Assembly (NCBI RefSeq): GCF_030503855.1
Contig: NZ_CP129971.1
Coordinates: forward strand, 2,101,001-2,165,000
Direction: 5' to 3'
Source: Marivirga salinae
GTDB taxonomy: Bacteria; Bacteroidota; Bacteroidia; Cytophagales; Cyclobacteriaceae
DNA length: 64,000 nt
The position numbers were made by a program, and so were the translations under genes. Positions 25,521 through 33,984 of this stretch are shown here, one piece after another (position 1 is the first letter of the stretch; each line of letters starts with the position of its first letter). The notes below the pieces were generated by a model, which was not told the DNA's origin, searched no databases, and saw only the letters and a list, made by a program, of their open reading frames with translations.

Positions 25521-26318
25521 TTAGTCTGAAAGTTTAATGGTTGGTATTTTTTGCTCTTCTTTTCTGAAATCCAAAGAAATATAGGTGCTTAATCTTAAAA
25601 TAATTCTTCTTTTGTAAAGAGTGGGGTCATTCAAATTTTGTCCTGTTGTGTACATTAATCCGAATGAACTACTTACTCTTGGGCTCGCTATGTACCCAAT
25701 ATTTCCATACAATCTTAAATCCTCTACAAAGCTTCCTACTATATTTTTTCCACTTTGCATAATCAATTCCATACTTGGAGAAACGTAAAAAGTGCCTGGT
25801 TTTAATTTATCTCCATTGATAGGAATTTTCATATAGAAATTATACCTCCAACGGTTGCCAAATTTGAATTCATCATTAGTAACTGCTGCTCCTCTTTTCC
25901 ATCGATGCTCAATCCTGATTCGGTTATAAAGCATAAATCTAGGAAAGGGCAATACGAAAAGGTATTGGTGCCAAATCCTGGGTTCAATATAAAGAGGATC
26001 GTATTCTGGATTATTTTGTTCTGGTGTGAAATTTAATCTAAATACACCTCCAACAGTAAAGTTAAAATTGGGAGATACAACATAGTTTAGACCATGACGA
26101 TTGTAAATTTGGGCCATTCTATCCACAAAAGGGTTCTCTGAATTCCCAATTCTTCTGTAGTGCATTTCTGCCGCCCAATACAATTTTTCACCTATCCTGA
26201 ATTTATTATAGGAGCTGAGCCACATATTGGTGCCAAGCTCCTCAAATTCTGACTCTAGTTCCTGAGCTGAAATATTGAAGCAAGAGCCTAAAAATATGAT
26301 TAGTAAAATTTTTCTCAT
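25521..26318 (-). CDS. DUF2490 outer-membrane protein
   Basis: 265 residues with a signal peptide ending FNISA and many amphipathic strands: TNMWLSSYNKFRIGEKLYWA, MHYRRIGNSENPFVDRMAQI and PRFMLYNRIRIEHRWKRG, the pattern of DUF2490 barrels in Bacteroidota. It ends RKEEQKIPTIKLSD. It lies between the MORN gene and a long exported protein and probably shares their transcript. No function is known for the family. Confidence 0.85.
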   Translation of the reverse strand: MRKILLIIFLGSCFNISAQELESEFEELGTNMWLSSYNKFRIGEKLYWAAEMHYRRIGNSENPFVDRMAQIYNRHGLNYVVSPNFNFTVGGVFRLNFTPEQNNPEYDPLYIEPRIWHQYLFVLPFPRFMLYNRIRIEHRWKRGAAVTNDEFKFGNRWRYNFYMKIPINGDKLKPGTFYVSPSMELIMQSGKNIVGSFVEDLRLYGNIGYIASPRVSSSFGLMYTTGQNLNDPTLYKRRIILRLSTYISLDFRKEEQKIPTIKLSD

Positions 26319-26322
26319 CCCA

Positions 26323-28287
26323 TTAAAAGCTTAAATCCATTTCTAATATTTCAGATGCTTTTTTGGGAGTTTTTGCCCTTTTCACCTTTCTTTCCATCCT
26401 GTTCGTGTTGCTTTCATTTAGCACTTCAATCATCTCATCATATAATATTTTAAAATTAAATTGATAAGCTCTCATATTATCACAAGTTAAATTTTGCATG
26501 TTTTGAAATATGCCAGGTAGTAGTAATTTATTGAAAGCTTTGTAAATAGGAGGTTTTGATTTTTCCTCCATATTAGTATATGTATAAGGGTTAAACACTT
26601 CCTTTGTATAAGCTTCGTTTATTTTATAGATACTTTCTGGAGCTTTATTTATGGTATAAATCAACTCTTCAGTTTGGCTAAAGCAATTGATTAGTGGCTC
26701 AATAGCCCCCATTTTATCCTCAATTGTTGGAAGGTTAGAGTAGGCCGCTAGTTCTTCATCAGCAAAATCAATTATAGCTTGCGCTACATCTATACCTGCA
26801 AAATTATCATGTTCGCCCGTAATTAATGAGTCCGCCAAATATTTAGTCTTTTCATATTTAACCAACATTGCTTTCTCTAACTCCATTAATTTCTCTTCTT
26901 CCTGAATTTCCTGTAAATATTCTTGGAGGTTTTCTTCTATAAGTTTCAATTCTTCTTCCAAAGCATTCATAAAGCTAGAAAGCTTGGATAGATTACTTTG
27001 ATTAGTTGAAAAACTTAAATCAGATTGAATTTCATATTTACTGGATAGAGAATCAGATTTGAAAACACTATTTATAGAGGATTTATTACTAAGATCAATT
27101 TTGTATTGAAGCAATTGGTCTCTATTGAAAAACTTGAGTTGCCCATCTTCATATAAAGAAAGAATTTCCTGTGTAGGCTTTAAAAAATAGTTGTTTATGT
27201 CTTCTAATACGTTTTCGAATTCAGCCACTTTATTAGTTGATACACTTGCTATATTAATTTGAGGATTGCTTAAAATGGATTCGGTTTTTTTAAGATTCTT
27301 TTCGAGTTTGCTTTTTATTTGTTTGAGCAGATCCTTCTCCTTTTCATTTATTGTGGATGCATTTAACTTACTAGAGATGGAGGGTTTTATATTGCTTTTA
27401 ATAATAGGGGAGAAGGTGTTGTCAACCAAATCCAAATTATCCAATAAAGTAAAAAACAAATTACTGATATTGTCTTCCTCTTTATATTTCACTAGTAGTT
27501 CTTCATCATAAATTCTGGCTTTAAGTTCAATAATTTGCAAAAATTCTGCATCCAGTGAAATGCTTTCTTCAGATAAATTAATGCTGTCAGGATCATTGAT
27601 TTTGATTTCCTGTACTTCCTCATCTCTATAAAGGCGCATAGCTGTCAGGATATTATCTTCAAATACCCATTCTTTCACTAGTTTTTGATCAGTATTGTCA
27701 TCTAACTTATAGAATGACCAAACTCCTTGAGTCAGTTCTTTATCTCCCAATTCCCCTTCTAAAATATTATTTTCAATATTTAATTGGAATTTACCTTTGG
27801 CTCTATCGTCTTCAAAATTTATGGTTGCTGTTAAAGTAGTGTCTGTTATTTTTGAATCACGAATTTTCCAATCATAAAGCTTCCAAGCTCCTGTTTTTTT
27901 ACCAACTATAAAATTTCCAACAGCCATAAATTCATGACCATTTACATCATAGGAATAAGTGTAATCTTTATAATACCCATCTCCGGTTGGTTCAAAAGCT
28001 CCTTCCGTTAATTTCCACGATTCATCTGCTCTATTTTCTTTAAACTCGCCCTCTACAGTTAGATACTCGTATGTATCTTCTTGATTTTCAAATTGTTGAG
28101 ATAGTTCAAAATTACCGTTGTAAATAGTGTCTGTACCGCTAAGGTAAAAATCGTATTTCGCTAAATATTTTGTATTATTTATAGTGTAAGTACTATCAAA
28201 AGATTGAGTTTTTTGTGCCTTAGCCCATGAAGAGAGGAGGAGTAACAGTATGATATTGAATAGTATAGGCTTTTTGGTTTTCTTCAT
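26323..28287 (-). CDS. Large exported hypothetical protein
   Basis: 654 residues if started at MKKTKKPILFNIILLLLLSS, which gives a clear signal peptide ending AKAQ; an earlier ATG at 28311 adds eight residues. Residues about 25-200 hold strand-rich YwqK-like repeats (YKDYTYSYDVNGHEFMAVGN, FIVGKKTGAWKLYDWKIRD, TQGVWSFYKLDD). The middle third is coiled-coil (LEEELKLIEENLQEYLQEIQ). It is last of the coding block to start, so its ATG marks the operon promoter. A perfect inverted repeat lies 80 bp upstream. No family is recognised. Confidence 0.7.
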   Translation of the reverse strand: MKKTKKPILFNIILLLLLSSWAKAQKTQSFDSTYTINNTKYLAKYDFYLSGTDTIYNGNFELSQQFENQEDTYEYLTVEGEFKENRADESWKLTEGAFEPTGDGYYKDYTYSYDVNGHEFMAVGNFIVGKKTGAWKLYDWKIRDSKITDTTLTATINFEDDRAKGKFQLNIENNILEGELGDKELTQGVWSFYKLDDNTDQKLVKEWVFEDNILTAMRLYRDEEVQEIKINDPDSINLSEESISLDAEFLQIIELKARIYDEELLVKYKEEDNISNLFFTLLDNLDLVDNTFSPIIKSNIKPSISSKLNASTINEKEKDLLKQIKSKLEKNLKKTESILSNPQINIASVSTNKVAEFENVLEDINNYFLKPTQEILSLYEDGQLKFFNRDQLLQYKIDLSNKSSINSVFKSDSLSSKYEIQSDLSFSTNQSNLSKLSSFMNALEEELKLIEENLQEYLQEIQEEEKLMELEKAMLVKYEKTKYLADSLITGEHDNFAGIDVAQAIIDFADEELAAYSNLPTIEDKMGAIEPLINCFSQTEELIYTINKAPESIYKINEAYTKEVFNPYTYTNMEEKSKPPIYKAFNKLLLPGIFQNMQNLTCDNMRAYQFNFKILYDEMIEVLNESNTNRMERKVKRAKTPKKASEILEMDLSF

Positions 28288-28366
28288 AGATCGTAATGAT
28301 ATTGAGGTCAAATGTAATAAATAAGTTTCTTCAACCCTAAACGGGATTTATGAACTTTTGACTTAG

Positions 28367-28406
28367 CAATTCAAGAATTTCATAAATATGTGAAATTCTT
28401 GAATTG
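28367..28406. repeat. Perfect 16-bp inverted repeat
   Basis: CAATTCAAGAATTTCA and TGAAATTCTTGAATTG are exact complements around an 8-base loop. It lies between the ends of two minus-strand genes, 80 bp upstream of the large exported protein's start. Neither side has a clear T-run. It could be an operator or a terminator for the DUF4293 gene. Confidence 0.7.
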
Positions 28407-28505
28407 TAAGATTGAAAAAATTAATTTTAACTTAATTTTTTAATGACTCATCATTAATCTAATTATTGCCTTTATGTAAGAATACCTGACTTGGAAATAA
28501 TGAAA

Positions 28506-28988
28506 CTACCTCAGTCTGTCCATAGAACGAACTAATCTTTCATCTTTCCTGATAAATCGCACTGCAAGTGAATTGAATACCAGGGAGATAGCAGGTAAAA
28601 ATAAGCCATAACTATAAGAACCTTGAATGCCTGGTAAGAAATTCCCTTCGGCTTGGGTTGCCCAATATGCTGAAAGACCTAATGCAGTACCGATTAAAAG
28701 GGAGTTAATTGTGGCAAACACAATTTGGCGCATTCTCTTTTTGTACATTCCAATAGCTATAAAAGAAACACAGACAGACAAAAGTCCCAAAATGCCTGGA
28801 ATTACATAAGGACTAAATTCATTCTTTACACCTTCTTCGGGAGATGTAACGGTTTCGAGGTAAAAAGCGGTTAAAGTGTAAGATGCTCCAGAGTTAGTAT
28901 CCACTTTTTGCCATAATGGCGCAAATAAAAATACCAGCATAGCAAGACCTACAATTAATAAAAATATGGTTTGAATTCTTTGAATCAT
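28506..28988 (-). CDS. DUF4293 family membrane protein
   Basis: 160 residues from the start MIQRIQTIFLLIVGLAML. That N-terminus is the family hallmark; the open frame extends 39 codons upstream without a membrane or signal feature, so 28988 is preferred. Four membrane helices, with APLWQKVDTNSG after the first and IRKDERLVRSMDRLR at the end. DUF4293 is nearly confined to Bacteroidota. Function unknown. Confidence 0.85.
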   Translation of the reverse strand: MIQRIQTIFLLIVGLAMLVFLFAPLWQKVDTNSGASYTLTAFYLETVTSPEEGVKNEFSPYVIPGILGLLSVCVSFIAIGMYKKRMRQIVFATINSLLIGTALGLSAYWATQAEGNFLPGIQGSYSYGLFLPAISLVFNSLAVRFIRKDERLVRSMDRLR

Positions 28989-29261
28989 CGAAAAGTGCTT
29001 TTTGTATTTTGCAAATATACGGTAAAATTCACTTTCATTAAATGAGATTGGGGATAAAAATGGTTTTTTAGAGATTAATAATTGAATTGTGGAGAAAAAA
29101 TACAATTTTCAAATCATGATGAAATTTTGGTCTCTTAAACTGCTATTGACTTTGTTAAAATAGGAGAATTATACTAGTAGGTACATTATTTTAAATGATT
29201 GTTTACTTTTAAGGTTTAATAATTATATGTAACAGTTACTTTATTTAGCAAATGAAAGACA

Positions 29262-30083
29262 ATGAATATACAAAAGATTAAAAATTATAATCATAAGATA
29301 CTTGCTGTTTTGGGTACTTTATTACTTTTAATCGCAATCATTAGCCTAATATTACTAACAGTTTTTGCAATAGATGAAATAGGTAGGAGCTATAGATACA
29401 ACAGGCATGATGACGGGATATTATCAGATGAGAAAATTGTAGAATTACAGAAGCAAAACAAAAGAAAGCAGTTGATTTCTTATGAAACTCCTAAGTTGGT
29501 TGACTCCCTGAATTTGATTTATATGATTCCAGTTTCTCATAAAACCCTCAATCGTGAAGAATTCATAGAAGAAGAGTATTTAATGGAGTTAAGTAATGAT
29601 TACAGTTTAGGTAAGAAATATTCTCAGAAGTATTATGGTGACTTTAACAACCTTCTTATTTACGATTACCAAAATCACAATATTGATAAACTCTTTGAGG
29701 ACAGGGTTAATTTCGAGAGTATTCAGACAGCATATTTTTCTGATGAAATTTTAATATTCTTTAAAGCATCTTCAAAAGACACTTACAAAGATGGGGTTAT
29801 TAATCAACTTGACCATAAAACGCTATTCATCTATTCCTTGAAAACTAAAGATCTGAAAGAGATAGAGCTTGAGAATGCAGACGTTTCAGAAGTTGATTTT
29901 GTAGAAAACAGTAAAGATTTAATCATAAAATTTGGAATTGACCATAACAAAGACGGAAAATTTGATGAGTATTCTGAACCTACTGTCATTAAAAAGTATG
30001 ACTATGAGAATGGAGAATTAATTGACATTATTAGTCAAGAAATTAATATTGAATTGCAAAAGAAGCTTGAAGGAACTAAATAA
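29262..30083 (+). CDS. Membrane-anchored hypothetical protein with an EF-hand-like loop
   Basis: 273 residues. A single membrane helix at about 18-40 is followed by a long extracytoplasmic domain. FGIDHNKDGKFDEYSEPT near residue 230 matches an EF-hand or dockerin calcium loop (D-x-N-x-D-G-x-x-D-x-x-x-E). Neighbouring strands SVDFVENSKDLIIKFG-type pattern suggest a beta-rich, propeller-like fold. It stands alone between DUF4293 and the second cassette locus. No family recognised. Confidence 0.65.
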   Translation: MNIQKIKNYNHKILAVLGTLLLLIAIISLILLTVFAIDEIGRSYRYNRHDDGILSDEKIVELQKQNKRKQLISYETPKLVDSLNLIYMIPVSHKTLNREEFIEEEYLMELSNDYSLGKKYSQKYYGDFNNLLIYDYQNHNIDKLFEDRVNFESIQTAYFSDEILIFFKASSKDTYKDGVINQLDHKTLFIYSLKTKDLKEIELENADVSEVDFVENSKDLIIKFGIDHNKDGKFDEYSEPTVIKKYDYENGELIDIISQEINIELQKKLEGTK

Positions 30084-30199
30084 AAGTAAGCAGCATGTTG
30101 CAATCTATAGCTTCAAAAGCTTTGATTTGTTGCTTTTTAAAAACTATTGAACTCATAATTTCCATAGAAAATATATATTTTATTAAAAACATAAACGGA

Positions 30200-30276
30200 A
30201 TACCTGTATCAGGTATATTTATTTCGTGATATTAGTGAATAAGTGTATCTTGAGGTGAACTTTATTCAATTGTTAT
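30200..30276 (+). other. Second attI-like left boundary
   Basis: ATACCTG/CAGGTAT (30200-30216, exact 7-base arms) and, after a longer spacer, GGTGAACTTTATTCAATT directly before GTTATAGC (G30272^T30273). The last 22 bases differ from the corresponding site at 3508-3529 by one indel and one substitution. The palindrome has a weaker counterpart there (CCTGACATAAGG). Confidence 0.6.
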
Positions 30277-31621
30277 AGCTAATCTTTCAATAAATATTTC
30301 CATAACATACTAACTTAAAGTGAAAAAGATCTTTGATTCAAATAATGCAAGATTGCACGGGCTTGATCATCTTAGAGCAATAGCAATTATAATTGTAATG
30401 ATATTTCACTATTACCCAGCCCCAGAATGGCTAGAGCCCATTAAAAATATAGGTTGGTCAGGTGTAGATTTATTTTTCGTTTTAAGTGGATTTTTAATTG
30501 GATCTCAGTTACTAAAAGAGTACAAAAAAAACAATGACATATCATTTAGAAATTTCTATATAAAAAGATTTTTCAGAATTATTCCAGCCTACTTAGCGGT
30601 ATTGCTTTTGTATTATTTACTTCCAGATATGAGAGAAGGGTCTGGTATGGCACCACTTTGGAAATATTTAACGTTCACACAAAACATAGGACTTGAGGTC
30701 GAAAATTCAAGCTCATTCTCTCATGCTTGGTCGCTCTGTATTGAAGAACAATTTTACCTTTTACTTCCTATTGTAATTTTGAGCCTTTTTGCAATGAGAC
30801 TTCAAGCCAGAGCGGGATATTTAATAATAGGACTTGTATTTTTAGGATTACTACTTAGGGTTTATAATTGGAATGAGTATGTTCAACCGCTTATAGATAT
30901 CAATAAGGGAAGAGAAATGGCTCGAAGTTTTTTTGAAAAAATTTATTATCCAAGTTATAGCCGAATGGATGGATTGCTGGTTGGAATAAGCATTGCTGCC
31001 ATTTTTACATTCAAACCAAAAACTAAGCAATTCTTAAGAAATAAAGGGAACTACTTTCTTGTCTTGGGAATCATTCTGTTTTTATTGTCATTTCAAATCA
31101 ATGAAAATCTAATTTCATTTAATAATGCAGTTTATGGTTTTCCATTAATTTCGATCGCATATGGCTTTATTGTAATAGCTGCTTTGAGTCCAGCTTGTAT
31201 TCTTTATAAAATAAAATCTAAGATTACCTTCCTTATCGCAACACTATCATACTCTATCTATCTAACTCACAAATTAATATTTCATATAATAAGAAATGTA
31301 ATTATAAATCGTGAATTAGATCTTAATCCAAATTTAACGTTTGGGATATGTATAGTTGCTGCAATAATTGTTGGTTTATTTTTGCACATTACAATCGAAA
31401 GATCATCCCTAAAGCTTAGGGAGAGAATATTAGAAGGCAATAGAAAAAGAAATAAAAAATTAAGCTATAACACTACCTATGAATGAATGGGGTTTCATCA
31501 GTCAGGAAAGTTTGGAGGTACATGGAAAGTCAGCCACAATTTGTAATTTTAATAATTGCTGTGGCAGTGTGCAGATGGCAAGCTTAGTAGTTTCTAAGCC
31601 CCACTCATCATAGCCATAGCG
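30273..31621 (+). mobile_element. Solitary gene cassette (acyltransferase 3)
   Basis: The cassette start GTTATAGCT is an exact complement of AGCTATAAC just before its right-hand palindrome (31463-31471). One gene, one attC and an attI-like flank make a complete single-cassette locus with no integrase. Confidence 0.75.
30320..31486 (+). CDS. Acyltransferase 3 family protein (OafA/YrhL type), cassette gene
   Basis: 388 residues, GTG start. LHGLDHLRAIAIIIVMIFHY is the family's first helix with the conserved His, and GWSGVDLFFVLSGFLIG and FRNFYIKRFFRIIPAYL follow in the right order. ACIEEQF appears as SHAWSLCIEEQFYLLLPI. About ten membrane helices. Such enzymes transfer acetyl or other acyl groups to surface sugars, peptidoglycan or lipids, which can alter phage receptors. 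The C-terminal SGNH domain found in some members is absent. The stop lies 15 bp inside attC14. Confidence 0.9.
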   Translation: MKKIFDSNNARLHGLDHLRAIAIIIVMIFHYYPAPEWLEPIKNIGWSGVDLFFVLSGFLIGSQLLKEYKKNNDISFRNFYIKRFFRIIPAYLAVLLLYYLLPDMREGSGMAPLWKYLTFTQNIGLEVENSSSFSHAWSLCIEEQFYLLLPIVILSLFAMRLQARAGYLIIGLVFLGLLLRVYNWNEYVQPLIDINKGREMARSFFEKIYYPSYSRMDGLLVGISIAAIFTFKPKTKQFLRNKGNYFLVLGIILFLLSFQINENLISFNNAVYGFPLISIAYGFIVIAALSPACILYKIKSKITFLIATLSYSIYLTHKLIFHIIRNVIINRELDLNPNLTFGICIVAAIIVGLFLHITIERSSLKLRERILEGNRKRNKKLSYNTTYE

Positions 31622-31627
31622 TTGTAT
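31465..31627 (+). other. attC14, 163 bp
   Basis: The site runs from CTATAAC to GTTGTAT. AACACTACCTATGAATGAATGGGG (20 of it shown by positions 31469-31492) pairs with CCCCACTCATCATAGCCATAGC, so the terminal stem is long. It differs in sequence from all sites of the main array. Confidence 0.8.
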
Positions 31628-31673
31628 GTCAAAAGGCACCATAAATTCAAATTTTTTATATTCCAACTAGTTT

Positions 31674-31687
31674 GTAACATCTGTTAC
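31674..31687. promoter_or_regulatory. Palindrome GTAACATCTGTTAC, candidate Crp/Fnr-type site
   Basis: A 14-base dyad with exact 6-base arms, 57 bp ahead of the rhodanese operon. Crp/Fnr-like regulators in the phylum recognise GTAAC-type half-sites. Position and symmetry are seen; the regulator is not. Confidence 0.5.
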
Positions 31688-31744
31688 TATCCTATCCACT
31701 GAAAGTCCGTTACTTAGCATTGTAATTCAAAAAAGAAGATACAA

Positions 31745-32008
31745 ATGAAAAATTCAAATAAAACAATAATTGACGTAAGGTCAGAAGGAGAATTCGGAAT
31801 GGGACATGCAGAAGGTGCATTGAATATTCCATTGAATGAAATCGAAAGAAGAGTAGATGAAATTAGCAAAATCGATGGCGAAATTATTTTGTGTTGCGCT
31901 TCAGGTAACAGAAGTGGAATGGCACAACAAATTTTGCAATCTAAAGGAATAGAATGCCATAATGGTGGTTCTTGGTTTGCAGCTGAAAATTATGCAATGG
32001 CCCTATGA
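31745..32008 (+). CDS. Rhodanese-like sulfurtransferase
   Basis: 87 residues, one rhodanese domain. TIIDVRSEGEFGMGHAEGAL is the conserved N-terminal part and ILCCASGNRSGMAQQIL the active-site loop, where the second Cys of CCASGNRS is the persulfide carrier in the CxxGxR pattern. First gene of a three-gene operon; its stop overlaps the next start by four bases (ATGA). Confidence 0.9.
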   Translation: MKNSNKTIIDVRSEGEFGMGHAEGALNIPLNEIERRVDEISKIDGEIILCCASGNRSGMAQQILQSKGIECHNGGSWFAAENYAMAL

Positions 32009-32319
32009 GTTTCCTTAGAAAATTATTCGGCTTAGGTCCAGCAGTTGACTTGAAAGCATTAGCAGATGAGGGTGCTATCATTTTAGATGTGAGAACAAAA
32101 GGAGAATTTCAGGGAGGGCATATCAAACATGCGATTAATATTCCTGTGGATAGTATCTCCTCTAATTTATCAAAATTGAAAAATAAAGATAAGCCCATTA
32201 TCACTTGTTGTGCTTCAGGTATGAGGAGTGGTCGTGCCAAAGGTCTTTTGAAGGCTAAAGGCTATGAAAAAGTGTATAATGGTGGAGCCTGGACTTCACT
32301 CAATAGAAAAATAGCATGA
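32005..32319 (+). CDS. Rhodanese-like sulfurtransferase (second copy)
   Basis: 104 residues. A short hydrophobic lead-in (MSFLRKLFGLGPAV) precedes the rhodanese domain, AIILDVRTKGEFQGGHIKHA and ITCCASGMRSGRAKGLL. Active Cys in the CCASGMRS loop. It overlaps both neighbours by four bases, so the three proteins should be made in fixed proportion. The N-terminal segment may bind the membrane protein encoded next. Paralogue of the preceding gene. Confidence 0.9.
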   Translation: MSFLRKLFGLGPAVDLKALADEGAIILDVRTKGEFQGGHIKHAINIPVDSISSNLSKLKNKDKPIITCCASGMRSGRAKGLLKAKGYEKVYNGGAWTSLNRKIA

Positions 32320-32522
32320 TTAAAACTATTTTACATACTCCCTGGACTTTCATGCGCTGGCTTAGGTTGGCTATAGGACTATATCTAGTTTTTGTAGGTA
32401 TCACAGAGTCAGAAATATTCGCAGGAAGCATAGGGGCACTTTTTACCTTTTTGGCTTTGCTCAATCAAGGTTGTGGTGGAGGAAACTGCTCCAATGGAAA
32501 TTGCTATATTCCGAAAAAATAG
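32316..32522 (+). CDS. Small inner-membrane protein, DUF2892/YgaP-like
   Basis: 68 residues with two membrane helices (about 12-30 and 33-49) and a Cys-rich tail (CGGGNCSNGNCYIPKK). In E. coli YgaP a rhodanese domain is fused to such a hairpin; here the parts are separate genes. The tail cysteines could accept sulfane sulfur from the rhodaneses. Function of the pair in sulfur transfer or detoxification is inference. Confidence 0.75.
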   Translation: MIKTILHTPWTFMRWLRLAIGLYLVFVGITESEIFAGSIGALFTFLALLNQGCGGGNCSNGNCYIPKK

Positions 32523-32534
32523 AATGTAAAAAAA

Positions 32535-32558
32535 AGCCGGTTAATGCCGGCTTTTTTT
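32535..32558 (+). terminator. Rho-independent terminator of the rhodanese operon
   Basis: AGCCGG/CCGGCT stem with a 6-base loop and seven T's after it, 12 bp past the last stop. Confidence 0.9.
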
Positions 32559-32615
32559 AATTTTAGTGTTTCGAGTTTAATTAAAATTAGTATATAACCT
32601 AACCACTAATCTAAA

Positions 32616-33332
32616 ATGAAAAGAATATTCATAATACTTATAGTAGCCCATTTAATCTCCTGTTCACAATCAGAAGATAAAGAATCCTATTGGCTGAAAT
32701 ATGCTGGAGGTAGAGATATTATGATGCAAGAGCAAGATTTTTCTGCTAAAGCTGATTTAGATAGCCTTAAAAATAAAAAAGGATTAATGGCATTAGGTCC
32801 AATTGAAAATTTGAAAGGCGAAATCACCATTTTTAATGGTGTGGTTTATACGGGTACTATTGAAAATGATCATGCAGTTTACAGAAAAGATTCTGTAGTG
32901 AAGGCAGTTTTTCTAGCTTACGGCAGTGCTGATGTATATAGTGCTGTTGAAGTTGAAGAATCAATAAAAGGGCTCAAAAACATTGAAAGTTATATTCGAG
33001 AAAAAGCAACTGAAAAGGGTTTAGATCTTGAAAAGTCTTTTCCTTTTTATATGGAAGCTCAGGTCGAAGATTTGGATTATCATATCATGTTTAAAGAAGG
33101 GGCGGGGATGCACGGACCTCAAGCTCATCAAAAAGCCAAAAGAAAATTTAAGCTTGAAAAGTCTAATGCGAAAATAGTGGGGGTTTGGGCTAATAGCCAA
33201 GAAGAAGGACTTTATACCCATAAAGGCAGCAGAGCACATTTACATTTTGTAAATGAAAATAGCTTGGCATCAGGTCATATAGATGATGTTCAAATATTGG
33301 CTGGGACTAAACTTTTTTTACCTCAAAATTAA
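32616..33332 (+). CDS. Acetolactate decarboxylase-like lipoprotein
   Basis: 238 residues. MKRIFIILIVAHLISC is a lipoprotein signal with lipobox LISC. The body follows alpha-acetolactate decarboxylase: LMALGPIENLKGEITIFNGV near the N-terminus and SRAHLHFVNEN...SGHIDD near the end, where the H-x-H-x10-H spacing equals that of the zinc ligands in the family. Known enzymes are cytosolic and make acetoin; export as a lipoprotein puts this one away from its usual substrate, so it may act on another compound. A catalytic role is plausible but not secure. Confidence 0.75.
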   Translation: MKRIFIILIVAHLISCSQSEDKESYWLKYAGGRDIMMQEQDFSAKADLDSLKNKKGLMALGPIENLKGEITIFNGVVYTGTIENDHAVYRKDSVVKAVFLAYGSADVYSAVEVEESIKGLKNIESYIREKATEKGLDLEKSFPFYMEAQVEDLDYHIMFKEGAGMHGPQAHQKAKRKFKLEKSNAKIVGVWANSQEEGLYTHKGSRAHLHFVNENSLASGHIDDVQILAGTKLFLPQN

Positions 33333-33381
33333 TTTAAAAATGAAGTCTGGATTTTAAAATTCAGGCATTGAAATCTAATAA

Positions 33382-33975
33382 ATGAAAGAATTTTGGAATG
33401 AAAGATATGCGAAAAATGAATTCATTTATGGTACAGAACCCAATGAATTCTTTCGCAAAGAATTAGAAAATTTACCAGTAGGTAAAATTATTTTACCCTG
33501 TGATGGAGAAGGTAGAAATGCTGTTTTTGCAGCCAAATTAGGTTGGCAAGTTAACGCTTTTGATTATAGTGCCTCCGCCAAAGAAAAAGCTTTTGCTTTG
33601 GCCAAACAGGAAGGAGTAAATCCACATTATGAAGTGGCCGATATTCATGAAAAAGAATTCAAAGAAAATTCAGCGGATGTAGTAGCGCTCATTTATGCTC
33701 ATTTCCCAGTTGAATTAAGAAAAATTGCTCATCAGAAAGCAATAAAATGGCTGAAGCCAGGAGGGAAGCTTATTTTGGAAGCCTTTAATCCCAAACAATT
33801 GGGCAATGATTCAGGCGGCCCAAAAAATATAGAGATGCTTTATACAGAAGATCTCTTAAAAGCAGATTTTAAAGATTTGAAAATAGTGAAATTGGAAAGT
33901 TTGGAAACAAATTTATCTGAAGGTAATTTTCATAATGGGAAAGCTAATATAATTCGATTAATTGCAATTAAATAA
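33382..33975 (+). CDS. SAM-dependent methyltransferase (TehB/thiopurine type)
   Basis: 197 residues. MKEFWNERYAKNEFIYGTEP is the typical opening of TehB/TPMT-like enzymes, motif I reads ILPCDGEGRNAVFAAKLG, and VVALIYAHFP with WLKPGGKLILEAF mark motifs IV and V. In this family the substrates are small thiols, metalloids or thiopurines. The next gene starts 10 bp downstream and may be co-transcribed. Confidence 0.85.
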   Translation: MKEFWNERYAKNEFIYGTEPNEFFRKELENLPVGKIILPCDGEGRNAVFAAKLGWQVNAFDYSASAKEKAFALAKQEGVNPHYEVADIHEKEFKENSADVVALIYAHFPVELRKIAHQKAIKWLKPGGKLILEAFNPKQLGNDSGGPKNIEMLYTEDLLKADFKDLKIVKLESLETNLSEGNFHNGKANIIRLIAIK

Positions 33976-33984
33976 TATTTGAAT

